From: Actinomycetes bacterium
GTDB taxonomy: Bacteria > Actinomycetota > Acidimicrobiia > Acidimicrobiales > Microtrichaceae
Direction: 5' to 3'
DNA length: 8,735 nucleotides
Assembly: GCA_023423215.1 (NCBI GenBank)
Contig: JAFAFZ010000640.1
Coordinates: 1-8,735 of the forward strand
In this document: positions 1 to 7,061 of the stretch, piece after piece
Position numbering within the stretch: position 1 is the stretch's first letter
Layout: every line of letters starts with the position of its first letter
Position numbers and translations under genes: made by a program
Notes under the pieces: model-generated
Database searches by the model: none
What the model was told of the DNA's origin: nothing
Seen by the model: only the letters and a program-made list of their open reading frames with translations

Positions 1-38
1 GGCCACGGCAGCCCGGGCAGCTGCGACAGGTCAGTCAT
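1..38 (-). CDS. Possible start of the next gene downstream of flhA (partial, product unknown)
   Basis: An ATG at 38-36 on the minus strand opens a frame that stays open to the window edge and reads MTDLSQLPGLPW. It would overlap the end of flhA by 8 bases (CAT GAC TGA), a plausible coupled arrangement in an operon this compact. There is no Shine-Dalgarno match at normal distance; the nearest GGAG lies about 18 bases upstream. Twelve residues are too few to identify a family, so no function is assigned. A chance open frame is a real alternative. Confidence 0.35.
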   Translation of the reverse strand, partial: MTDLSQLPGLPW

Positions 39-2076
39 GCGACGCGACACGGATCGCTCCCAGGTCGGTGATGGTGAACGGCGGCACGAGCTCGTCGAAC
101 GAGAGCACGGCCACGTGCGGAACGACGCGCTGGCTGAACTTGCGCAGGGCCGGCCGCAGCGGCGGCGAGCACACGAGCACCGGGTGCTCGTCCCGCTGCT
201 CGACCGAGCGGACCGTCTCGACCAGGCCCGAGCTCAGCGCCTCGGCCAGGTCGGGGTCGAGCACGACGCTCGTGCCGCGCTCGTTGCGGGTGAGCGAGTG
301 CAGCAGCGTCTGCTCGAGCATCGGGTCCAGGCTCAGCACCGGCAGGCGGCCACCGTCGGCACGGTCGGCGCAGATCGCGGAGGCCAGCGCCACGCGGCAG
401 GCCTCGCTCAGCGACTCGACGTCGCGGGCGACGCGGGCCTGCTCGGAGATCACCTCGAGGATGCGCACGAGGTCTCGGATCGGGACCAGGTCGGCGAGCA
501 GCGCCTGGAGCACCGCGTGGACCTCGCCCGCGCCGATCTGCGCGGCGGTCAGGTCCTCGAGCACGGCGGGGTCGGTCTCGCGCACCAGCTCGATCAGGTG
601 CTTCACGTCCTGGCGCGACAGCAGCTCGGGGGCGTGGGTGCGGCACACCTCGGCGAGGTGCACGCTGATGACCGACGACCGGTCGACGATCGTGCCGCCC
701 TCGGCCTCGGCCTGACGGCGCAGCTCCATCGGCAACCACTTGGCGGGCAGGCCGAACACGGCCTCTCGCACCTCGGGGCCCGGGTAGTGGTCGAGCGCGT
801 CGGCGATCAGCAGGAAGTGGCCGGGCGGCGCGACGCCGTGACCGACCTCGACGCCGTGCAGGCGGATGGCGTAGGTGCCGAGCTGCAGGTCGATGTTGTC
901 GCGGGTGCGCACGGGCGGCAGGACGAAGCCCAGCTCCATCGCCAGCTTGCGGCGCAGGCCCCGGACCCGGTCGAGCAGGTCGCCGCCGGCGCCCGTGTCC
1001 ACCAGGTCCACCAGGTCGATCGCCAGCTCCAGGCTGATCGCCTCGACACGCATCGCACGGGCGATCTGCTCGGGGTCGTCGGGCGAGGCGGGGAGCTCGG
1101 CGGGCGTGTCGGGCACGTCCTCCTCGATGGCCTCCTTGGCGGTCGAGGCGAGCTTGCGGGCGGTGAAGAGCATGACGCCGCCGACGATGATGAAGGGCAG
1201 CTTGGGCATGCCGGGCACGACCGCCATGACCAGCAGGGCGATGCCCGCGGTCTGCATGGGCTTCGTCTGCTTCGCGAACTGGCCCATGACGCTGCTGCCC
1301 AGGTCGCTGTCACCCGCCGCACGGGTGACGATGAGGCCGGAGCTGATCGAGACGAGCAGGGCGGGCACCTGGGTGACCAGGCCGTCGCCGACGGTCAGCA
1401 CCGAGTAGTTGCTCACGGCCTCGGCCGGGGACATGCCCAGCTGCATGACGCCGATGATGAAGCCGCCGATGAGGTTGATCGTCGTGATGATGACGCCGGC
1501 GATCGCGTCGCCCTTCACGAACTTCCCGGCGCCGTCCATCGCGCCGTAGAAGTCGGCTTCGGCGGCGGTCTCGGACCGACGGCGGCGCGCCTCGTCGTCG
1601 TCGATGACGCCGGCGTTCAGGTCGGCGTCGATCGCCATCTGCTTGCCGGGCAGCGCGTCGAGGGTGAAGCGGGCGGCGACCTCGGACACGCGGTTCGAGC
1701 CGTTCGTGATCACGACGAACTGGATGACGACGAGGATGAAGAAGACGACCAGGCCGACGATGATCGAGCCCTGGATCACGAAGCTGCCGAACGCCTCGAT
1801 GACGGCGCCGGCGTGGCCCTGTCCGAGGATGAGGCGCGTCGACGACACGTTCAGGCCCAGCCGGAACAGCGTCGCGATGAGCAGGAGGCTCGGGAAGGCG
1901 GAGAGGTCCAGGGCCTTCGAGGCGCCGATGGCGGCGAGCAGCAGGAGGACCGAGAACGCGATGTTCAGCGTCAGCAGCAGGTCGAGCAGCGGCGCCGGCA
2001 TCGGGATGACCATCAGCGCGACGACGAAGACGATCGCCGCAGGGAAGATGGTGGTACCGAGACGTCGCGACTTCAT
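31..2076 (-). CDS. flhA: Flagellar biosynthesis protein FlhA (export gate, 681 aa)
   Basis: FlhA is the major membrane component of the flagellar type III export gate; it forms a nonameric ring and docks chaperone-substrate complexes. The N-terminal half (about 10-310) is a hydrophobic multi-span region. It carries the FHIPEP-family hallmarks RLGLNVSSTRLIL (72-84) and ARFTLDALPGKQMAIDADLN (135-154), followed by the charged EARRRR segment (162-167). An acidic Pro-rich linker (about 316-336) leads to the soluble C-terminal domain (about 340-681), which includes the GTYAIRLHGVEVG and PEVREAVFGLPAKW segments typical of the family. Length is normal. The ATG overlaps the flhB stop as ATGA (2076-2073), with a GAAGG about 5 bases upstream, so translation is probably coupled to flhB. 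A promoter-like element inside the flhB tail may give extra transcription. Identification is secure. Confidence 0.98.
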   Translation of the reverse strand: MKSRRLGTTIFPAAIVFVVALMVIPMPAPLLDLLLTLNIAFSVLLLLAAIGASKALDLSAFPSLLLIATLFRLGLNVSSTRLILGQGHAGAVIEAFGSFVIQGSIIVGLVVFFILVVIQFVVITNGSNRVSEVAARFTLDALPGKQMAIDADLNAGVIDDDEARRRRSETAAEADFYGAMDGAGKFVKGDAIAGVIITTINLIGGFIIGVMQLGMSPAEAVSNYSVLTVGDGLVTQVPALLVSISSGLIVTRAAGDSDLGSSVMGQFAKQTKPMQTAGIALLVMAVVPGMPKLPFIIVGGVMLFTARKLASTAKEAIEEDVPDTPAELPASPDDPEQIARAMRVEAISLELAIDLVDLVDTGAGGDLLDRVRGLRRKLAMELGFVLPPVRTRDNIDLQLGTYAIRLHGVEVGHGVAPPGHFLLIADALDHYPGPEVREAVFGLPAKWLPMELRRQAEAEGGTIVDRSSVISVHLAEVCRTHAPELLSRQDVKHLIELVRETDPAVLEDLTAAQIGAGEVHAVLQALLADLVPIRDLVRILEVISEQARVARDVESLSEACRVALASAICADRADGGRLPVLSLDPMLEQTLLHSLTRNERGTSVVLDPDLAEALSSGLVETVRSVEQRDEHPVLVCSPPLRPALRKFSQRVVPHVAVLSFDELVPPFTITDLGAIRVASHD

Positions 2077-3431
2077 GAGCCCTTCACCGACTTCGGCGTC
2101 CGTGCCGCAACCGCCCGTCCCGCGTCCTGCCGTGGGGCATGTCCACGGTCAATCGGTCCGGCCGCGGCGCCGATGAGGCTTCGATCGGAGGAATCCCGGC
2201 CGGTCCCGGCGGGACGTCCGCCCGAGCGGGCGCCGGAGCCGGCGGTCCCGGTCGAGGTGGGCACCGAGGGCGCCCGGCGGCGAGGCGGTCGGCGGGTCGG
2301 CTTCCAGGTGAGCGAGGTCTCGGGATCCTCGCCCGGCGGGGTCCAGGTGTCCTCGACGACCAGCGTCGAGGTCGGTCCCACCATCGAGGAGCCCTCGAAG
2401 CGGTGCACGTGGGCCAGGACGGTCGCGACCGCCTGGAACAGCGGGCCGGGGATCTCGTCGTCGACCCGGCAGGCCCGGTGCAGCGCACGGGCGAGGGGCG
2501 GCGACTCGATGATCGGCACCCCGGCGTCCATCGCCCGCTCCCGGATGCGCTGGGCCAGGTTGTCGGCGCCTCGGGCCAGCACACGGGGCGCGCCCTTCGT
2601 GGGCTCGTAGCGCAGGGCGACGGCGAAGTGCGTCGGGTTGGTGATGACCACGTTCGCGTCGCCGACCGAGGCCAGCATGCGGTTGCGGCTCATCGCCATG
2701 CGGTTCTGGCGCAGCTTGGCCTTCACGTGCGGGTCGCCGTCGGACTCCTTGGCCTCCTGCTTGACCTCCTGCTTGGTCATCTTGGAGTCGCGCATCAGGT
2801 TGAAGCGGGCCCAGGCGAAGTCCGCGACGCCGATCAGGCAGCCGATGACGGCCACGAGGCGCACCAGCGACACGATCGAGCCGCTCAGCTGCGACAGCGC
2901 CGAGGACAGCGCCCACGAGGAGCCCATCAGCGTGTTCGCCATGGCCTTCACCGCCGGGATGGACACGGCGATGATCACGCCCATCGTGACGAGCTGCTTG
3001 CCCGTCTCCCACAGGGACTTGGCCGAGAACAGCCGCTTGAAGCCCTCGAGCGGGTTGATGCGCTCGAACTTGGGCTTGAGCGGCCCGGTGGTGAAGATCA
3101 GCCCGACCTGGGCCAGGTTGCCGAGGATGCCCAGCAGCATCGTGCCCAGCAGCAGCGGCGTGAGGGCCCCGATCGCCTGTCGTCCCATGGCCGAGGCCTC
3201 TTCGACGAGCATCTGCGGGTTCGGGTCCTCGGCCACCCGTGGCAGGGCGCGCACCCCCTCGGAGATGAGCTCCGAGAAGTCGTGCACGACCGGCGGCAGC
3301 AGGAACGTCGCCAGCAGCAGCGACAGCCAGGAGACGAGCGTGGCGCTCTTCGCAACCTGACCCTTCTTGCGCGACTCCTTCTTGCGCTTGGCGGTCTGCT
3401 GCTCGGTCTTCTGGTCCCGATCCTTCGCCAC
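2073..3431 (-). CDS. flhB: Flagellar biosynthesis protein FlhB (export switch, 452 aa, extended C-terminus)
   Basis: FlhB sits beside the FliPQR channel; its autocleavage switches export from rod/hook to filament substrates. The charged N-terminus (DQKTEQQTAKRKKESRKKGQ) is family-typical. It is followed by hydrophobic segments near 31-50, 88-113, 148-165 and 185-208, then a cytoplasmic charged helix (about 213-250). The autocleavage motif NPTH is intact at 265-268 within VVITNPTHFAVALRY, with cleavage expected between N265 and P266. The conserved domain ends near residue 345 (FQAVATVLAHVHRF). Family members are usually about 350-380 aa; here a further 105 or so residues form a low-complexity Arg/Pro/Ser/Gly tail. 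The start is GTG, chosen because GGGAGG lies 6 bases upstream and the N-terminus matches the family. It lies 26 bases after fliR and overlaps flhA by 4. Confidence 0.97.
   Translation of the reverse strand: MAKDRDQKTEQQTAKRKKESRKKGQVAKSATLVSWLSLLLATFLLPPVVHDFSELISEGVRALPRVAEDPNPQMLVEEASAMGRQAIGALTPLLLGTMLLGILGNLAQVGLIFTTGPLKPKFERINPLEGFKRLFSAKSLWETGKQLVTMGVIIAVSIPAVKAMANTLMGSSWALSSALSQLSGSIVSLVRLVAVIGCLIGVADFAWARFNLMRDSKMTKQEVKQEAKESDGDPHVKAKLRQNRMAMSRNRMLASVGDANVVITNPTHFAVALRYEPTKGAPRVLARGADNLAQRIRERAMDAGVPIIESPPLARALHRACRVDDEIPGPLFQAVATVLAHVHRFEGSSMVGPTSTLVVEDTWTPPGEDPETSLTWKPTRRPPRRRAPSVPTSTGTAGSGARSGGRPAGTGRDSSDRSLIGAAAGPIDRGHAPRQDAGRAVAARTPKSVKGS
2084..2140 (-). other. Very short ORF (18 codons) before flhA, inside the flhB 3' end
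   Basis: On the minus strand an ATG at 2140-2138 opens an 18-codon frame (MPHGRTRDGRLRHGRRSR) ending TGA at 2086-2084, 7 bases before the flhA ATG. It is out of frame with flhB. Its ATG lies 10 bases downstream of the -10-like CCGAT box of the candidate internal promoter, so it could be the first start on such a transcript. No Shine-Dalgarno site is visible. In GC-rich DNA such frames are common by chance, so this is only a candidate leader peptide. Confidence 0.12.
2150..2177 (-). promoter_or_regulatory. Candidate sigma-28-type promoter inside the flhB tail, ahead of flhA
   Basis: On the minus strand CTCA (2177-2174) is followed after 16 bases by ACCGATTG (2157-2150). Flagellar sigma factors of the FliA/WhiG/SigD family recognise a -10 near GCCGATAA; in actinobacteria a CTCA-type -35 with a 15-17 base spacer is known (recalled from Actinoplanes work). 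The core CCGAT matches. Upstream sequence is shared perfectly with the element before fliM. A start site about 7 bases downstream would fall near 2143, giving flhA a leader of about 65 bases. It lies wholly within flhB coding DNA. Function is inferred, not shown. Confidence 0.3.
2166..2183 (-). repeat. 18-base direct repeat, copy A (within flhB)
   Basis: The minus-strand sequence CGAAGCCTCATCGGCGCC occurs here and again, in the same orientation, at 8023-8040 with no mismatch. In flhB it encodes residues R417-A422 (RSLIGA) of the non-conserved tail. In the other copy it is non-coding, so shared protein sequence does not explain the match. Confidence 0.8.
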
Positions 3432-3437
3432 GGCTCA

Positions 3438-3443
3438 CCTCCC
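3438..3443 (-). promoter_or_regulatory. Ribosome binding site deciding the flhB GTG start
   Basis: The minus strand reads GGGAGG at 3443-3438, 6 bases before the GTG at 3431-3429. This strong Shine-Dalgarno match with ideal spacing supports the GTG as the true start. It lies in the 26-base gap after fliR. Confidence 0.75.
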
Positions 3444-3457
3444 CCGATCGGGCCGGA

Positions 3458-4216
3458 TCAGCCGACGATCGCCGACATGCCCCGCAGGGACAGGTCGACG
3501 AGTCGCTCGACGGCGCTCGGCAGGAGGGGCAGCGCCAGGGCGCCGAGGGTCAGCAGGACGAGGCTCTTCACGCCGAAGCCCACGATCAGCAGGTTCATCT
3601 GCGGCGCGGCCTTGGCCAGCAGGCCGAGCAGCAGCTCCGCCATGAACAGCGCCGCCAGCACGGGCAGGCCGATCTGGAGCGCCGCGACGAAGAAGTTCAC
3701 CAGCCCGTCGGTCAGCACGGCGCTGGTGCGGCCGATGTCGAAGCCCGACATGGGCGCGGCCTCGAAGCTGCGCAGGATCCCGCCGATGAAGAGCAGGTAG
3801 CCGCCGCTCGAGAACAGCAGCAGCGTGGCGAGCATCTGGTACATGCGCCCCATCGGGGCGGCGCCGGTCTGGGTCAGCGGGTCGAAGACCGTGGCGCTCG
3901 ACAGGGCCGCGCTGAAGTCGATCAGCTGGCCGGCGGCCTGCACGGCGGAGAACAGCACCATGATGACGAACCCCAGCGCCACGCCCATCACCGCCTGGTA
4001 GACGACGCCCATGATCAGCGAGGCGGTGTCCACGTCGGGCAGGGTGCCCGCCATCTTCGGCGTGATCAGCAGCGCCAGCACGGCCGACAGCCCGATCTTC
4101 ACCCGCAACGGCAGCGACGACCCGGCGAACGGCGGCGCGACCAGCAGGAACGCCAGGATGCGCACCGACGCGAGCATGAAGGTCGCGGCCTGGGTCTGGT
4201 CGAGCAGGAGGTCCAA
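3458..4216 (-). CDS. fliR: Flagellar biosynthesis protein FliR (export gate, 252 aa)
   Basis: FliR is the single-copy subunit that closes the FliP5-FliQ4-FliR1 channel of the flagellar export gate. The protein is strongly hydrophobic, with membrane-type segments near 12-30, 40-52, 68-95, 126-147, 173-200 and 209-234. Family landmarks are LASVRILAFLLVAPPF (15-30), the LPLRVKIGLS segment (35-44), AGQLIDFSAALSSATVFDP (95-113) and the APQMN box (204-208). Length is near the usual 250-260. The only start that fits the family N-terminus is a TTG at 4216-4214; no in-frame ATG or GTG precedes it in the short gap after fliQ, and the first internal Met (14) is within the first helix. Any Shine-Dalgarno is weak. 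The gene follows fliQ by 16 bases. Confidence 0.97.
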   Translation of the reverse strand: MDLLLDQTQAATFMLASVRILAFLLVAPPFAGSSLPLRVKIGLSAVLALLITPKMAGTLPDVDTASLIMGVVYQAVMGVALGFVIMVLFSAVQAAGQLIDFSAALSSATVFDPLTQTGAAPMGRMYQMLATLLLFSSGGYLLFIGGILRSFEAAPMSGFDIGRTSAVLTDGLVNFFVAALQIGLPVLAALFMAELLLGLLAKAAPQMNLLIVGFGVKSLVLLTLGALALPLLPSAVERLVDLSLRGMSAIVG

Positions 4217-4232
4217 CGGGGTCGCCGGTCGA

Positions 4233-4502
4233 TCAGCCGAGCAGCTCGGGCAGCTTGGCGAACAGGTCGTCGGTGAACGTGATGGTGGTCTGGAGCATCC
4301 AGGCGCCGCCGACCAGGATCACGAGCGCGACGCCGAAGCACTTCGGCACGAAGGTCAGCGTCTGCTCCTGGAGCTGCGTGACGGACTGCACCAGGCCGAC
4401 CGCCAGGCCGATCCCGAGCGTCACCAGCAGCGCCGGCCCGCCCAGCTTCAGCGCCAGCAGCATGGCGTCCAGCCCGATCTGCACCACTTCGGTGTCGGTC
4501 AT
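4233..4502 (-). CDS. fliQ: Flagellar biosynthesis protein FliQ (export gate, 89 aa)
   Basis: FliQ is the small two-helix subunit that packs around FliP and FliR in the export channel. The 89 residues match the family length. Helix 1 spans about 13-38 and helix 2 about 55-75. The loop between them contains the diagnostic LVQSVTQLQEQTLTFVPK (37-54), almost invariant in FliQ/SctS proteins. The ATG start is supported by AGGAGG 5 bases upstream, which begins inside the fliP stop codon, so fliP and fliQ are tightly coupled (10-base gap). Nothing is unusual. Confidence 0.98.
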   Translation of the reverse strand: MTDTEVVQIGLDAMLLALKLGGPALLVTLGIGLAVGLVQSVTQLQEQTLTFVPKCFGVALVILVGGAWMLQTTITFTDDLFAKLPELLG

Positions 4503-4507
4503 CGTCT

Positions 4508-4513
4508 CCTCCT
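4508..4513 (-). promoter_or_regulatory. Strong ribosome binding site of fliQ, touching the fliP stop
   Basis: The minus strand reads AGGAGG at 4513-4508, ending 5 bases before the fliQ ATG. Its first base is also the last base of the fliP TGA, so ribosomes ending on fliP stand on this site. It is the best Shine-Dalgarno match among the genes here. Confidence 0.75.
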
Positions 4514-5472
4514 CACACGCCCCGGTAGTTGGCCACCAGGGCTTCCACCGTCAACGCCCAGCCGTCGACCATGACGAAGACCAGGAGCTTCAGGGGCAAC
4601 GAGATGAAGACCGGTGGCAGCATCATCATCCCGAGCGACATGAGGACGGCCGAGACCACCAGGTCGAGCACGACGAACGGCACGAACAGGACGATGCCGA
4701 TGATGAACGCCGACTGGAGCTCCGAGAGCACGAACGCCGGCACCAGGGCCACGAGCGAGGTGTCCTCGGGCTCCTCGGGCTGCTCACCGCCCGACATCGA
4801 GATCATCATCTCGAGGTCGCCGCTGCGGGTGTTCGCCAGCATGAAGTCCTTGATGGGCCCCTCGGCCTCCTTCAGTGCCTCGGACTGGCTGATCTGGCCG
4901 TCCAGGTAGGGCTGCACGGCGTCGTCGTTGATCTGGGTCAGCACGGGCGCCATGACGAAGAACGTCAGGAACATCGCCAGCCCGACCAGCACCTGGTTCG
5001 GCGGGATCGCCTGCACGCCCAGGGCGTTGCGGGTCAGCGAGAGCACGACGACGATGCGGGTGAAGCTCGTCATCATCAGCAGGATCGAGGGGGCGACGGC
5101 CAGGACCGTCAGCCCGAGCAAGATCGTGACGGTGCGGCTGGGGGCGTCGCTGTCCTCGCCCTGGTCGAACTGGACGTCGACCTGGAAGCTGCCGGTGTCC
5201 TCGGTGCTGCCGCCGTCGTCCCCGGCGGGCCCCGGATCGCCGTCGAAGACGCCCGAGCCGGTGTCGGGGGCGTCCTCGCCGCCGGTCAGTCCGGTCAGCA
5301 GGTCGCCGGCGCCGGGCGTGGTGGTGTCGGTGGTCTCGACCCCGGTGACGGGCGCGGGCGGGGCGGGCGTGTCGGCGTCGTCGTCCTGTGCCGAGGCGGG
5401 GCCGCCCAGCATCCACAGCAGGAGGGTGAGCAGGCCGACGCCGACGAACACGAGCTTGAGCCGTGTGGACAT
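4513..5472 (-). CDS. fliP: Flagellar biosynthesis protein FliP (export gate, 319 aa, acidic N-terminal insert)
   Basis: FliP forms the pentameric core of the export channel. The ATG at 5472 is chosen because it begins a clean signal peptide (MSTRLKLVFVGVGLLTLLLW, then MLGGPASA before Q29), and FliP proteins characteristically have a cleaved signal. A GTG 57 bases further upstream (5529) would bury the signal behind 19 residues and has no Shine-Dalgarno. The core (about 113-319) is typical: APSILLMMTSFTRIVVVLSL (127-146), RNALG..AIPPNQVLVGLAMFLTFF (148-172), VLMSLGMMMLPP (276-287) and a C-terminal KLLVFVMVDGW (295-305). Residues 29-112 are unusual: 21 Asp/Glu with no Lys/Arg, rich in Gly/Thr/Pro, presumably extracytoplasmic. 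Enterobacterial FliP has only about 20-25 residues there. The gene ends 10 bases before fliQ. Confidence 0.97.
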   Translation of the reverse strand: MSTRLKLVFVGVGLLTLLLWMLGGPASAQDDDADTPAPPAPVTGVETTDTTTPGAGDLLTGLTGGEDAPDTGSGVFDGDPGPAGDDGGSTEDTGSFQVDVQFDQGEDSDAPSRTVTILLGLTVLAVAPSILLMMTSFTRIVVVLSLTRNALGVQAIPPNQVLVGLAMFLTFFVMAPVLTQINDDAVQPYLDGQISQSEALKEAEGPIKDFMLANTRSGDLEMMISMSGGEQPEEPEDTSLVALVPAFVLSELQSAFIIGIVLFVPFVVLDLVVSAVLMSLGMMMLPPVFISLPLKLLVFVMVDGWALTVEALVANYRGV

Positions 5473-5477
5473 CGGGG

Positions 5478-5493
5478 ACCCCGTGTCCGGGGT
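5478..5493 (-). other. Hairpin just upstream of the fliP ATG
   Basis: The minus strand reads ACCCCG-GACA-CGGGGT, a perfect 6-base-pair stem with a 4-base loop, ending 5 bases before the fliP ATG. The only purine-rich, Shine-Dalgarno-like stretch for that start (CGGGG) is in its 3' arm, so folding would mask it. This may tune fliP translation, or may simply reflect GC-rich sequence. Confidence 0.3.
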
Positions 5494-5541
5494 GAGGGGT
5501 GGGAGGGGTGCGAGCTGGCTGCGTGACACGGCGGGCGCGAG

Positions 5542-6126
5542 CTACGAGCGCCGGACGGTCAGTTCCCTGAGCGTCTCGACGAGGCTCATCCGTGTCGTGG
5601 TGGTCGACTCGTGGGACGAGTCGCCGCGGAGCCCGGTCCGTCGGGCTCCTGTGGTCGGTCGGGCCGTGGCGGCCAGGGTCGCCTCGAGCGAGACGAGGTC
5701 GATGCCGACGACGTCGGCGTCGAGCGGCTGGAGTTGCACGGTCTCGAGGACCGTCGACTCCCCACTCTCCGTGGTCGTCTCGGCAGACGGGTCGAGCTCG
5801 TCGGCGGGCTGCTCCCCGGCGGCGTCGACCGGCTCGTCGCGCCAGGCGGCGTCGATCCCGGGAGCCTCGCTGAGGACGCTGATGTGGGTGTCGGTGACGC
5901 CGACGAGCACCGCGGTGCCGCCGACACGTGCCACGACGAGCGAGGCGCGCTTGCCGAGCGCCTTGCGGTCCAGGATCTCGAGGCGGCCGTCGGTGCCACG
6001 GTTCGCCGGCCGGAGCAGGCCGCGGCGTCGCAGCACCCAGGTGACGGCACCGACGAGCGCCAGCACCAGGCCCAGTGACACGCCGAGGCGCACCATGAGC
6101 ATGAGGGTGGAGGGGGCTTCAGCCAT
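5542..6126 (-). CDS. fliO: Flagellar biosynthesis protein FliO (194 aa)
   Basis: FliO is a small membrane protein that assists assembly of the FliP ring and is not part of the finished gate. A single membrane helix spans about 10-32 and ends in an Arg cluster (VLRRRG), which predicts a cytoplasmic C-terminus. The family core follows at about 49-87 (LEILDRKALGKRASLVVARV, then GGTAVLVGVTDTHISVL), the usual small beta-rich cytoplasmic domain. A variable acidic Ser/Thr/Pro-rich region (about 96-177) leads to a final basic helix (SLVETLRELTVRRS) like those at the end of actinobacterial FliO. The family is poorly conserved, so position between fliN and fliP is important support. The ATG lies 36 bases after fliN with only a weak GAG upstream; Met9 and Met11 are less likely starts because they trim the segment before the helix. 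Confidence 0.92.
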   Translation of the reverse strand: MAEAPSTLMLMVRLGVSLGLVLALVGAVTWVLRRRGLLRPANRGTDGRLEILDRKALGKRASLVVARVGGTAVLVGVTDTHISVLSEAPGIDAAWRDEPVDAAGEQPADELDPSAETTTESGESTVLETVQLQPLDADVVGIDLVSLEATLAATARPTTGARRTGLRGDSSHESTTTTRMSLVETLRELTVRRS

Positions 6127-6162
6127 GACGGAGCTCGGGTCGGTCCCGGTGGGGAGCGACGG

Positions 6163-7044
6163 TCACCCTTCGCCCGATCCGACGATCTCGGTCAGGCGGA
6201 TGCCGTACTCCTCGTCGACGACGACGACCTCGCCGCGGGCGATGAGCGTGCCGTTGACGAGCAGGTCGATCGGTGTGCCGGCGGCGCGGTCGAGCTCGAT
6301 GACCGAACCCGGTCCGAGCGTGAGCAGCTCCGAGACGTTCATGCGGGTGCGGCCGAGCTCGGCGGTCACGAGCATCTCGACGTCGGCCAGCGCGTGCAGC
6401 TCGGCGACGCGCGAGGGCTCGGTGCGTTCGGTCGGTGCCGCCGGGGCGGGAGCGCCGGCCGGCGCGGCAGGTCCTCCGGCGGCTGCGGGAGCACCACCCT
6501 CCGTGGCGGCGAGCGCCGGCGTCGCGGAGCCGAGGACCGCGACGGTGCCGGCGTGGCGACCCTCGTGGAACAGCCCGGCGCCCACGAGCAGGATGTCGTC
6601 GCCGACCGAGAGCAGGTGCTCCAGCTCGGCGGCCCGCTCGATCGGGAGCGCTGCGGTGAGCGTGGAACCACAGCCCCGCGCCCAGTTCTCGAGCACGTGC
6701 GAGGCGCCCTCGAGCCAGGCGGTGGCGGGGTCGACCTCGTCGGAGGCGGGCACGGCCTGCTGGAGGTGGGCGAGCAGCTCGTCGTCGACGACCAGCAGCA
6801 GCTGGCCCACCGTGTCACCACTCACCGTGGCCACGATGCCGTGCACGCCACCCGCCGGTGCGAGCTCGGCGACGGCGTCCTGGGCGTCGGCCGGGCCGAC
6901 CTGCAGGTCGAGGCCGTCGAGCATCGAGGTGAACTGGGCGGCGACCGCCTGGGCGATCGTGTCGGTGTGCGTGGTCAGCGCGTCGAGCGGCGCGACGGCA
7001 CCGGTGCCGTCGGTCGCGGGATCGTTGCTGGCGAGCAGGGTCAT
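6163..7044 (-). CDS. fliN: Flagellar motor switch protein FliN/FliY-like (293 aa, long N-terminal domain)
   Basis: FliN forms the lower rim of the C-ring and helps set rotation direction. The C-terminal 75 or so residues are a clear FliN/SpoA domain ([20 protein letters not shown] onward, then [20 protein letters not shown] and [20 protein letters not shown]). The N-terminal region of about 175 residues resembles a FliY/CheC-type domain: it has [20 protein letters not shown] and an E-x2-S-x18-P arrangement (WLEGASHV...ALP), close to the CheC active-site pattern but with Ser where Asn is expected. An Ala/Pro/Gly linker joins the two. Two ATGs are possible. The one at 7065 overlaps the fliM stop (ATGA) but lacks a Shine-Dalgarno; the one at 7044 has GGAG 5 bases upstream and is preferred. 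Starting at 7065 would add seven residues (300 aa). FliN in enterobacteria is only about 137 aa. Confidence 0.94.
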   Translation of the reverse strand: MTLLASNDPATDGTGAVAPLDALTTHTDTIAQAVAAQFTSMLDGLDLQVGPADAQDAVAELAPAGGVHGIVATVSGDTVGQLLLVVDDELLAHLQQAVPASDEVDPATAWLEGASHVLENWARGCGSTLTAALPIERAAELEHLLSVGDDILLVGAGLFHEGRHAGTVAVLGSATPALAATEGGAPAAAGGPAAPAGAPAPAAPTERTEPSRVAELHALADVEMLVTAELGRTRMNVSELLTLGPGSVIELDRAAGTPIDLLVNGTLIARGEVVVVDEEYGIRLTEIVGSGEG

Positions 7045-7049
7045 CGGAT

Positions 7050-7053
7050 CTCC
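7050..7053 (-). promoter_or_regulatory. Ribosome binding site favouring the second fliN ATG
   Basis: GGAG on the minus strand at 7053-7050 lies 5 bases before the ATG at 7044-7042. The earlier ATG at 7065 has no such site. This decides the preferred start, although ATGA-type coupling with fliM at 7065 cannot be ruled out. Confidence 0.55.
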
Positions 7054-7061
7054 GGAGGGGG

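Noticed and set aside
1464..1475. A third CCTCATCGGCG-like site, in the middle of flhA (minus strand)
   Set aside because: It encodes the LIGGF segment of a FlhA membrane helix, and no CCGA box follows at the distance seen in the other two copies.
37..2610. Very long plus-strand open frame (857 codons) opposite flhA and flhB, and similar plus-strand frames at 2139-3800 and 4928-7126
   Set aside because: The translations are low-complexity and rich in Arg, Asp, His and Gln or in Ser and Arg, with no family features. Long antisense frames are typical in GC-rich coding DNA, and the minus strand carries well-recognised genes throughout.
5466..5496. CTCA-N16-CCCGATGT on the minus strand across the fliP start
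   Set aside because: The -10-like box overlaps the fliP ATG, so a transcript from it would lack the start codon. It shares none of the flanking 18-base repeat, and a single such 8-base match is expected by chance in a window this size.
6440..6520. GC-rich near-repetitive stretch in fliN as a tandem repeat
   Set aside because: It encodes the Ala/Pro/Gly linker; the units are irregular and are explained by amino-acid composition.
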